From contig JACQWU010000282.1 in the NCBI GenBank assembly GCA_016209155.1, positions 1-8,110 of the forward strand: a stretch of 8,110 nt of DNA, written 5' to 3'. The position numbers and the translations under genes were made by a program. How positions within the stretch are numbered: position 1 is the stretch's first letter; each line of letters begins with the position of its first letter. This DNA comes from Candidatus Desantisiibacteriota bacterium (GTDB lineage Bacteria > JACRDZ01). The notes beneath the pieces are model-generated. The model was not told where the DNA came from. It was given only the letters and a program-made list of their open reading frames with translations, and made no database searches. Shown here piece after piece: positions 1-5,644 of this stretch.

Positions 1-8
1 GGTTTTAT

Positions 9-42
9 GAAGAATCCTGTGGCAGAGCCACAGGGTATCTTC
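9..42. repeat. Strong hairpin at left edge of window
   Basis: Arms at 9-23 and 27-42 pair over about 15 bp around a 3-nt loop (AGA at 24-26), with one bulged A at 37 and one G-T pair. The core is CCTGTGGC (16-23) with GCCACAGG (27-34). No T-run follows directly, so it is not a classic intrinsic terminator. It may still end or protect the transcript of a gene beyond the left edge, or be a member of a dispersed palindromic repeat. The pairing is seen directly and the role is open. Confidence 0.55.
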
Positions 43-74
43 TGTCTCTGATAGGAATTTTTATTATTTAGTTT

Positions 75-120
75 AGCGCTATTAAAACCCTGCATTTTAA
101 GGCAGGGTATTAATAGCGCT
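75..120. repeat. Long inverted repeat upstream of the HEAT-repeat gene
   Basis: Two 19-nt arms (75-93 and 102-120) are reverse complements with a single mismatch and enclose an 8-nt loop (94-101). The right arm ends 22 bp before the ATG at 143. If transcription of the HEAT gene begins upstream, this hairpin would sit in its 5' leader just ahead of the ribosome binding site AGAGGA (128-133). It shares CAGGGTAT with the hairpin at 9-42, which suggests related repeat elements. No clear promoter hexamers were found between 1 and 142. Confidence 0.6.
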
Positions 121-142
121 TTCAGATAGAGGATAATATTAA

Positions 143-775
143 ATGTTAAAATGGGTTAAACGTTTTTTTAAGGGTTGTCTTTGGTCTATATTGGGAATTT
201 TCATTCTAATCGCAGGTTTTATTCTTTTAGTTATAATTACCACTCCTTCTATAGATAAAAAAAAGGAAGCGGAAATAAACAGACTCTATGAAATAGGACA
301 TGAAAAAGTACCGGAACTCTTAAAATTTCTCGATGATAAAGATGGAGCTATACGTTATGAAGTTATTTATAAGTTGAATGATTTCCGTGACAGGCGCACT
401 CTTAATCCTTTAATTAAGGAGCTTAAAACAAGCAATTATGAAGTGTCACGCAAGTGGGCTGCCCAGGCTCTCGGAAATCTGGGGGATACCAGTGCGGTGC
501 TTCCGCTTATACAGGCTTTGTATGACAGTTCTTTTCATGTAAGATATAAATCTGCTGATGCTTTAGGAAAAATAGGGGATGAAAGAGCTTTAGCACCGCT
601 TATAATATTGGCGGAAAATGATGAAATGGAATATGTAAGTATTTATGCGGAAAATGCGATAATTGATATATGCGATAAATCCGGACTTACTATGCCTAAA
701 ATAAAAAGAAGAAGAGAAAATGTTCCGGTTTTTAAAAAATTTATGAATCGGGTAAAAAATTTATTTAGTCCATAA
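143..775 (+). CDS. Membrane-anchored HEAT-repeat protein
   Basis: This 210-residue protein has a positively charged start (MLKWVKRFFKG), one hydrophobic segment at about residues 12-34, and then an all-helical repeat region. I see about four HEAT/PBS-lyase-like units between residues 53 and 175. The clearest are RKWAAQALGNLGDTSAVLPL (103-122) and the equivalent stretch around residues 134-153 with ADALGKIGDERAL. The C-terminal 25 residues are basic. In this family the repeats form a curved protein-binding solenoid; no catalytic residues are expected and I see none. The single N-terminal anchor predicts an inner-membrane protein, but which side the solenoid faces is not clear. The start is supported by AGAGGA at 128-133, 9 nt upstream. 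It is the only plus-strand gene before waaA, converges on waaA, and its stop abuts a hairpin repeat at 776. Its specific role is unknown. Confidence 0.85.
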   Translation: MLKWVKRFFKGCLWSILGIFILIAGFILLVIITTPSIDKKKEAEINRLYEIGHEKVPELLKFLDDKDGAIRYEVIYKLNDFRDRRTLNPLIKELKTSNYEVSRKWAAQALGNLGDTSAVLPLIQALYDSSFHVRYKSADALGKIGDERALAPLIILAENDEMEYVSIYAENAIIDICDKSGLTMPKIKRRRENVPVFKKFMNRVKNLFSP

Positions 776-800
776 GGGCAGGTGCAAGAACTGCCCCTAC
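776..800 (-). repeat. 25-bp palindromic repeat, copy 1, between convergent genes
   Basis: Read on the minus strand this begins GTAGGGGCAG and ends CCTGCCC. It matches the copy at 2125-2149 at 23 of 25 positions. On the plus strand GGGCAG (776-781) pairs with CTGCCC (791-796). It begins right after the HEAT gene's stop codon. Its GTAGGGG end supplies the waaA stop codon (CTA at 797-799 on the plus strand, TAG in waaA). It fills the whole intergenic gap and could form a hairpin at both mRNA 3' ends, though neither side has a T-run. The form resembles REP-type elements; the comparison is by eye. Confidence 0.7.
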
Positions 801-2083
801 AATAAAGAATTTATTTCTTCTATCGTACGGGTTGATGCTCCTTTATTTTTTATTACAGCTTCATATGCCGCCTTCCCATCCAGCTTTTTCTTTTCGGAGT
901 TTTCCATATATTCAAGCAGGACTTTTTTTAAAGATAATTTGTCTTTCACACATTTTCCCCCGCCGCTTTCGATTAAAATATCCGCTGCCTCTTTAGTATT
1001 AATGATATAGGGCCCGAAAATAACCGGTTGGGACAAAAGAGCCGGTTCAATTAAATTATGCCCGCCAAAATCCATCAGGGTACCGCCAACGAATGCAACA
1101 TCAGCAATTGCATAATAAGACAACAATTTTCCCATAAAATCAACAATAAAAATATCTGCAATATAATCCTTTGACGTCTGACTCTCTATTTCTGACAGCT
1201 TTTTATATGAAATACCTTTTTGTTCAACTAATCTTACTATTTCGGGAATACGCGCAAGATGTCTTGGAACTAAAATCAATTTACATGTTTTAATATTTTT
1301 TATTTCCGTAAAAACATCTATTAATATTTCTTCCTCCCCAGGCCGGGTGCTTCCCGCAGTCAATAAAAAATATGAAGACTCAAGTCCAAGCTGATGCGTA
1401 ATCATCTGTCTTTCGGCTATAGGGATATCTATTTCAATATCAAATTTTGTCTGTCCGCATACGGCAATTTTTTCTTTATCAGCTCCCAATTTTAAAAAAT
1501 TATTTTTATCCTGATTACTTTGTACACAAAACCTGTCAATGGATAAAAGTATATGGTTGAAAAATTTTTTTAGTAATAAATAATGTTTAACGCTTTTATC
1601 GGTTATACGCCCGTTTATCAAACATATTTTTATATTTTTTTTATGCGCCTCAACTATTATCTCAGGCCAGAGCTCTGTTTCAGCAATTAATAAAATTTTC
1701 GGATTAAAAAAAGAAAGACTTTTTTGGACAATAAAAAAAATATCGAGCGGAGCATAAATAACTAAATTTGAACTACCGTATTCTTGATAGGCTTTATTAT
1801 ACCCTGCTTCTGTGAGGGTTGAAATTACAAAAATATATTCCCGATATTTTTTTTTCAGCTCAGTTATAATTTTCTTTATACTGTTTATCTCTCCCAGTGA
1901 TGCGGCATGAATCCATATAACATTGCGGCCCTTTACCATTTCCTTCCATTTCAAAGGATAATTTCCAAGGCGCATGAAAAGACCGTTGCGATGCTTTTTA
2001 AAAAAGAAAATAACAGGAAGCCCGAGAATAAGAAGGCAGAACCAGATAAAGTTGTAAAAAAAAATAAAAACATTTTTTTTCAT
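797..2083 (-). CDS. waaA: 3-deoxy-D-manno-octulosonic acid (Kdo) transferase
   Basis: WaaA (KdtA, glycosyltransferase family 30) transfers Kdo from CMP-Kdo to the lipid A precursor at the cytoplasmic face of the inner membrane. The 428-residue length is normal for the family. An N-terminal membrane anchor lies at about residues 5-28, followed by the basic KKHRNGLFMRLG stretch. Family motifs follow in order: WIHAASLGE (57-65), whose Glu65 matches the catalytic base; ETELWPEI (135-142); GSTRPGEEEIL (244-254); PRH (273-275); and GGTLMDFGGHNLIEP (333-347), the donor-binding region. The start is supported by AGGA 6 nt upstream (2090-2093). Whether it adds one, two or more Kdo units cannot be read from the sequence. 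It lies downstream of the barrel operon on the same strand but behind a probable terminator, so it is probably transcribed separately. I see no convincing promoter. Its stop codon lies inside a palindromic repeat. Confidence 0.95.
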   Translation of the reverse strand: MKKNVFIFFYNFIWFCLLILGLPVIFFFKKHRNGLFMRLGNYPLKWKEMVKGRNVIWIHAASLGEINSIKKIITELKKKYREYIFVISTLTEAGYNKAYQEYGSSNLVIYAPLDIFFIVQKSLSFFNPKILLIAETELWPEIIVEAHKKNIKICLINGRITDKSVKHYLLLKKFFNHILLSIDRFCVQSNQDKNNFLKLGADKEKIAVCGQTKFDIEIDIPIAERQMITHQLGLESSYFLLTAGSTRPGEEEILIDVFTEIKNIKTCKLILVPRHLARIPEIVRLVEQKGISYKKLSEIESQTSKDYIADIFIVDFMGKLLSYYAIADVAFVGGTLMDFGGHNLIEPALLSQPVIFGPYIINTKEAADILIESGGGKCVKDKLSLKKVLLEYMENSEKKKLDGKAAYEAVIKNKGASTRTIEEINSLL

Positions 2084-2124
2084 TGGAATTCCTGTTGAAT
2101 GGGATTTAAATGAATATAATCATG

Positions 2125-2149
2125 GTAGGGGCAGGTCTTGCGCCTGCCC
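2125..2149 (+). repeat. 25-bp palindromic repeat, copy 2
   Basis: Begins GTAGGGGCAG and ends CCTGCCC. GGGCAGG (2129-2135) pairs with CCTGCCC (2143-2149) around a 7-nt loop. It lies upstream of waaA and faces copy 3 at 2188-2212 head to head (GTAGGGG outward), separated by 38 bp of A/T-rich sequence. This is the paired arrangement seen in REP doublets (BIMEs/REPINs). Confidence 0.7.
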
Positions 2150-2174
2150 TTTAAATAAAATATAATATGAAACC

Positions 2175-2208
2175 AAATAAAAAAGAAGGGCAACCGCGAG
2201 GGTTGCCC
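2175..2208 (-). terminator. Rho-independent terminator of the barrel/lipoprotein operon
   Basis: Reading leftward from the barrel gene's stop at 2238, an 8-bp perfect G/C-rich hairpin (GGGCAACC, loop CTCGC, GGTTGCCC; 2188-2208) is followed at once by TTCTTTTTTATTT (2187 down to 2175). This is the intrinsic terminator layout, 30 bp past the stop codon. The hairpin is also repeat copy 3, so a repeat appears to serve as the terminator. Confidence 0.7.
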
Positions 2209-2212
2209 CTAC
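2188..2212 (-). repeat. 25-bp palindromic repeat, copy 3
   Basis: On the minus strand it begins GTAGGGGCA and ends TTGCCC, like the other two copies, but its stem has changed to GGGCAACC/GGTTGCCC with a 5-nt loop. The stem bases changed on both sides, so pairing is kept (8 bp perfect). That points to selection or a copying mechanism acting on the hairpin rather than on the sequence itself. Confidence 0.7.
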
Positions 2213-2237
2213 ATATAAATGTGAAGAAATATGTATA

Positions 2238-3542
2238 TTAAAACACTAATCCTCCGCTTAATGTATAGTAATCAGCAAAATCCGTACCATACATTGAAGC
2301 CTGTAGACTGAAAAACCATAATCCGTTCAGAGTAACACCGTATGTCGGGAATCCCTGATTTTCTCCAACTCGAAGTCCAAGCCCAAGGAAATCCCGCCAT
2401 AAACTGAATTTTGTCTCAAATCCTAAATGTGTTTTATCCGCAAAATCTGTATTATCCCGCGCAGAACCATTTAAATTATCAAGGTCGGCTGCGAGTGTCA
2501 TATCCATGGCTTTTGTATTTTTGTATCCCATAAATTTTAATGGTTTAAAAGCCGCACCTATTCTTAAATTAGTCGGAAATTCTTCATCGATTGTTGTATA
2601 TGTCTTATCTTTGTCATATTCTATTTTGGTTACACCAATATCCTGAACATTGAGTCCCATGTTCAAATAATCATTCAGTTTGATAATAGTTCCAATGTCC
2701 GCTCCTATACCTTTTCCGATAGGCAGATCGTTCATATCCTTAGGAATACCGCTTTTTTGTTTTAATGCCGCTTCGTTTCCAAGATCAGTAAAAGCCAGCG
2801 GATCTTTTTCATCGCTATATTTTGCTCTCAATAGATATTTAAGATTCACACCCCAATTTAAATCCCGATCTGTCATATCCCCTTCGCTTAAGAATTTTGG
2901 AACAGGGATAATTTCTTTAATTGTAAAGGCTTTACTTATTGTCGGGACAACGTCTACTGAAGCAGTGTATATAACCTTGTTATCTATCCAGCTGAATGCC
3001 TGCGGGAAAAACAGGGATTGATTCATAGCACTTTTAACTATATAGGTACGCAATGTTGAACTCTGAGATACACCAAAAGCAATTTTCCACGGACGGATGG
3101 AAAATCCTGCATAGAATTCATTCCCGCCTTCAATTATTTTGCTTGAAATTTTATCAACCTGGGTAAGCATTTTTTGTGTGACGGGATCTGTCATATTTAT
3201 ACCGCCGGAGTTAGTTGTTTTTTGAAACTCGTCCATAACATCTATTGTATCCTGAATAAGTCCTTTGCCTTGAGCAAAATTCATCAGTTCATCCCCGACA
3301 TCTTTGGTTATTTTTGGGACGAGTTCTATTGTTAAATCCCATGAGTTCTGCGTGGCAAGGCTTGCCGGATTCCAGTTACGGCTGTTATAATCATCTCCGA
3401 CAGCTGTAAATGCGCCTCCCATAGCCATCGGCCGCACACCACGGTAAAAAACATTGTCTGCCGCGAAAATGATTATTGGAAATAATATAATTGCAATTAA
3501 AATTATATTTGACAGCCGGAATATTCTGTATCTTTGTTTCAT
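2238..3542 (-). CDS. PorV/TraF_2-like outer-membrane beta-barrel protein
   Basis: This 434-residue protein has a Sec signal peptide (basic start, hydrophobic residues 11-26, likely cut after IIIFA at 27). Near its mature N-terminus is RPMAMGGAFTAVGDDYNSRN (37-56) followed by WNPASLA, the hallmark of the FadL-fold PorV/UPF0164/TraF_2 group of outer-membrane proteins. The rest is rich in alternating polar/hydrophobic strands with aromatic girdle residues. It ends in an amphipathic strand with terminal Phe (YTLSGGLVF), the usual signal for the BAM machinery. The insert at about residues 80-140 looks helical and could form a plug or periplasmic part. Database names such as conjugal transfer protein TraF should not be read as conjugation here, since no transfer genes are nearby. 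AGGAGG (3548-3553) lies 5 nt before the start. It is the last gene of a three-gene operon with two lipoproteins, 41 bp after the second. Its cargo or partner is unknown. Confidence 0.8.
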   Translation of the reverse strand: MKQRYRIFRLSNIILIAIILFPIIIFAADNVFYRGVRPMAMGGAFTAVGDDYNSRNWNPASLATQNSWDLTIELVPKITKDVGDELMNFAQGKGLIQDTIDVMDEFQKTTNSGGINMTDPVTQKMLTQVDKISSKIIEGGNEFYAGFSIRPWKIAFGVSQSSTLRTYIVKSAMNQSLFFPQAFSWIDNKVIYTASVDVVPTISKAFTIKEIIPVPKFLSEGDMTDRDLNWGVNLKYLLRAKYSDEKDPLAFTDLGNEAALKQKSGIPKDMNDLPIGKGIGADIGTIIKLNDYLNMGLNVQDIGVTKIEYDKDKTYTTIDEEFPTNLRIGAAFKPLKFMGYKNTKAMDMTLAADLDNLNGSARDNTDFADKTHLGFETKFSLWRDFLGLGLRVGENQGFPTYGVTLNGLWFFSLQASMYGTDFADYYTLSGGLVF

Positions 3543-3583
3543 AATAACCTCCTATATATTAAATTTCTAATTCCAAATTTTAA

Positions 3584-4501
3584 TTAATAATCATTAGCCG
3601 CTCTTACAAATCCAAAACCCTGTGCCTGATTATAAAGACTTGTATCAAATTTATTAATATAGCCTTTAACAGTTTCAACCCATTTTTCTACTCCGCTAAA
3701 AGCCTTTTCTCCAAACTCAACTGAACGTATATAATGATATAATGCATTATTGTATTTTTTACCTGGGATATTATGTTGAGGATCATTTACATTCGGGAAT
3801 CTGCTAAGTAAAGTTGAACTTACTCCCAGATTTATAGAATCCCAACTGGTACCAAGAGGTGCGCCTGCATGTATTTCATAACTTCTTCCTGTTAAAAGAT
3901 AAAGAGCATTAATAATCGCCTGGCAGGACTGTTTAGCGCCATTATATCCCTGACCTCCGGCTAAATCACGAACATCAGTGAGCCCATCCCCGTTTTTATC
4001 ACCCATGGATACTGTATAGATACCATTACTCCAATTAATAACATTTACTCCAAGCGGAGAATGAACAAGTCTTGATGCGGCGTTTACAGTAAAAATATAA
4101 CCGACTATAAAGTGAAGATAAGCTCCCTGTCCATTGCCTGCTGTATATTCTGCTTTTCGGGCGGCATTAACAAGATTGATTGCATTGTTAATCTTTTCAA
4201 TCGCATCTTCATATGTTGTGTTGGATGTTGTGTCATTTGAAAGTGTAGCCGGTGAAGGGAGTAAACTAGAAGCTGCACCCGAATCAAAACTATCCAGATT
4301 CCCTCCTGTCTTAAAAAAGGGAGGCATAACTTGAGAGTCTTTCAGTAAATTATATGCTCCATCAAGAGATTTGTTTGCATCAGCCTCTCCGGCATCCTGA
4401 GTTTTTGATTTTCTTCCTCCTCCGCATGCCAGTGCAGTCATGCCAATAAGTGTAATAACCAGAACTAATAACAAAAATAAATTAAAACGATTTTTATTCA
4501 T
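3584..4501 (-). CDS. Predicted lipoprotein with EF-hand-like loop (paralogue A)
   Basis: I do not recognise the family. The 305-residue product begins with a lipoprotein signal (MNKNRFNLF, hydrophobic core, then TALAC with the lipid-bearing Cys at 26) and a GGG linker, so it should be anchored in the inner or outer membrane. The mature part looks mainly helical: DGAYNLL (47-53), a long helix pair at about 98-145 with NAARKAEYTAG, then a polar loop, then YHYIRSVEFGEKA (255-267). DKNGDGLTDVRD (168-179) fits a 12-residue EF-hand/dockerin calcium loop, with acidic or amide side chains at positions 1, 3, 5, 9 and 12 and Gly at 6. One Cys remains in the mature protein (C193). It is roughly 75-80% identical, by eye, to the gene just upstream and lies 40 bp after it. 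AGGAGG (4510-4515) is 8 nt before the start. A scaffold or ligand-binding partner of the downstream barrel is a reasonable guess only. Confidence 0.8.
   Translation of the reverse strand: MNKNRFNLFLLLVLVITLIGMTALACGGGRKSKTQDAGEADANKSLDGAYNLLKDSQVMPPFFKTGGNLDSFDSGAASSLLPSPATLSNDTTSNTTYEDAIEKINNAINLVNAARKAEYTAGNGQGAYLHFIVGYIFTVNAASRLVHSPLGVNVINWSNGIYTVSMGDKNGDGLTDVRDLAGGQGYNGAKQSCQAIINALYLLTGRSYEIHAGAPLGTSWDSINLGVSSTLLSRFPNVNDPQHNIPGKKYNNALYHYIRSVEFGEKAFSGVEKWVETVKGYINKFDTSLYNQAQGFGFVRAANDY
3965..4000 (-). other. EF-hand/dockerin-like calcium-binding loop in paralogue A
   Basis: Encodes DKNGDGLTDVRD, residues 168-179. Asp1, Asn3, Asp5, Gly6, Asp9 and Asp12 match the canonical DxNxDG loop. Only one such loop is visible, so this is neither a paired EF-hand nor a full dockerin module. 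Confidence 0.6.
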
Positions 4502-4541
4502 AACTTTATCCTCCTTATGTTAAATTTAAAATCTCAAATTA

Positions 4542-5477
4542 CTAATCGTTATCTGATCTTACAAATCCAAAAGCACTTGCCTGATTATAAAGGCTTGTAT
4601 CAAATTTATTGATATATCCCTGGACTTTCTGAACTCCTTTTTCTATTCCGGTTAATGCTTTTTCTCCAAACTCAATTGAGCGTATATAATGATATAATGC
4701 ATTATTGGTTTTTTTACCGGGGATATTATGTGCAGGGTCGTTTATATTTGGAAATAAGCTTAGTAAACGGGAACTTACTCCCAGATTTGTGGAATCCCAG
4801 TCTGTACCTTTTGGACCTTCAGCATGTATTTCATAACGTCTTCCTGTTAAAAGGTAAAGAGCATCAATAATCGCCTGACAGGATTTTACAGCTTCAACAT
4901 ATCCTTTTCCGCCGGATAAATCACCAAGATTAGTCTTCCCGTCATGGTTTTTATCACCTAAAGATATCGTATAAATACCATTACTATAATGAATAACTTC
5001 CTTCCCAAGCGGGGAATGCACAAGTCTTGATGCGGCATTTACAGTAAAAATATAACCGACTATGAAATGAAGATACGCTCCCTGTCCATAACCTGCCGTA
5101 TATTCTGCTTTACGAGCGGCATTAACAAGATTGATTGCATTATTAATTTTTGTAATCGCTTCTTCATAAGACTCGGTTTTCGGCTCACCGGCAGCTGTTG
5201 TGTCGCTTGATAATTTATCCGGTGACGGCAGTAAACTTGCAGCCGCACCCGAATCAAAACTATCCAGATTTCCATTCTTCATAAAAGGCGGCATGATTTG
5301 AGTTGCGTTAAGTAAATTATATGCTCCATCAAGATCTGCGGTTGCTTGTGACGGCATAGTATCCTGTGTTTGGTTTTCACGTTTTTTCGATCCTCCTCCG
5401 CATGCCAGTGCAGTCATCCCGATAAGAGTAATAATCAAAACTAATAATAAAAATAAATTAAAACGGTTTTCTTTCAT
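4542..5477 (-). CDS. Predicted lipoprotein with EF-hand-like loop (paralogue B)
   Basis: First gene of the leftward operon, 311 residues, family not recognised. Its signal peptide (MKENRFNLF, hydrophobic core, TALAC, Cys26) is almost the same as that of paralogue A. The linker after it is longer and more polar (SKKRENQTQDTMPSQAT). The block NAINLVNAARKAEYTAG (114-130) and the following 28 residues are nearly unchanged between the two. The calcium-type loop is DKNHDGKTNLGD (175-186). Differences cluster in the post-signal linker (31-48), a short insertion (AAGEPKTE, about 95-102) and surface loops. The mature Cys is kept (C200). AGGAGG (5486-5491) lies 8 nt from the ATG, and a near-consensus promoter lies upstream. 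A TPR-like helical lipoprotein is possible, but I cannot assign a function. Confidence 0.8.
   Translation of the reverse strand: MKENRFNLFLLLVLIITLIGMTALACGGGSKKRENQTQDTMPSQATADLDGAYNLLNATQIMPPFMKNGNLDSFDSGAAASLLPSPDKLSSDTTAAGEPKTESYEEAITKINNAINLVNAARKAEYTAGYGQGAYLHFIVGYIFTVNAASRLVHSPLGKEVIHYSNGIYTISLGDKNHDGKTNLGDLSGGKGYVEAVKSCQAIIDALYLLTGRRYEIHAEGPKGTDWDSTNLGVSSRLLSLFPNINDPAHNIPGKKTNNALYHYIRSIEFGEKALTGIEKGVQKVQGYINKFDTSLYNQASAFGFVRSDND
4920..4955 (-). other. EF-hand/dockerin-like calcium-binding loop in paralogue B
   Basis: Encodes DKNHDGKTNLGD, residues 175-186. Positions 1 (D), 3 (N), 5 (D), 6 (G), 9 (N) and 12 (D) are kept although neighbouring residues differ from paralogue A. This is the pattern expected if metal binding is under selection. 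Confidence 0.6.
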
Positions 5478-5530
5478 AACTTCATCCTCCTTTTAAACTT
5501 ATTTGAAATTAATGTATAATATAATATTAC

Positions 5531-5559
5531 ATTATAGTACTATTAATCAAAAACGTCAA
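5531..5559 (-). promoter_or_regulatory. Sigma70-type promoter of the lipoprotein/barrel operon
   Basis: On the minus strand, TTGACG (5559-5554) and TATAAT (5536-5531) are separated by 17 bp, which is one mismatch from consensus with ideal spacing. Transcription would start near 5524, giving a leader of about 45 nt before the paralogue B start at 5477. This is a housekeeping-type promoter, so constitutive and possibly strong expression is likely. I see no clear operator palindrome over it. Confidence 0.7.
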
Positions 5560-5644
5560 ATGCACTTAAAAAATAAAGAAAATTAAAGAAATTACGGATG
5601 CAGAGCGATATAGTAATGAAGAAACATAAAAAGAGGAAGTATAA

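Larger units (their letters stand above)
3543..5491 (-). repeat. Tandem gene duplication with its spacers
   Basis: Two head-to-tail copies of a unit of about 960-975 bp. Start codons are 976 bp apart and stop codons 958 bp apart. The similarity continues outside the genes. Both leaders have AGGAGGAT(A/G)AAGTT before the ATG, and both 3' spacers carry TTAAATTT followed by an AT-rich stretch ending near CTAAT or TTAAT. The duplicated unit therefore included the ribosome binding site and short intergenic spacer. The gene order suggests that unequal recombination produced the pair. Confidence 0.75.

Noticed and set aside
75-120. CRISPR repeat or intrinsic terminator
   Set aside because: There is one inverted repeat, no regularly spaced direct repeats and no T-run after the stem.
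1907-2098. Open frame of 63 codons on the plus strand opposite the waaA start
   Set aside because: It lies wholly antisense to the N-terminal coding part of waaA, whose family motifs are clear. It has no ribosome binding site and its protein is low-complexity and lysine-rich.
2680-3021. Open frame of 113 codons on the plus strand
   Set aside because: It is antisense to the barrel gene, has no recognisable domain or good ribosome binding site, and is explained by the codon bias of the opposite strand.
2238-3542. Reading the barrel protein as a conjugation (TraF) component
   Set aside because: The shared name comes from a broad outer-membrane barrel family. No relaxase, pilus or coupling genes lie nearby, and the neighbours are lipoproteins and envelope enzymes.
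4105-4287. Minus-strand frame inside lipoprotein A, similar to one at 5060-5275 inside lipoprotein B
   Set aside because: The two resemble each other only because the host genes are paralogues. Each is an out-of-frame shadow with no ribosome binding site, and the main frames have signal peptides and strong AGGAGG sites.
4134-4334. Plus-strand frame opposite lipoprotein A (and another at 4655-4870 opposite lipoprotein B)
   Set aside because: Both are antisense shadows without start signals or recognisable features.
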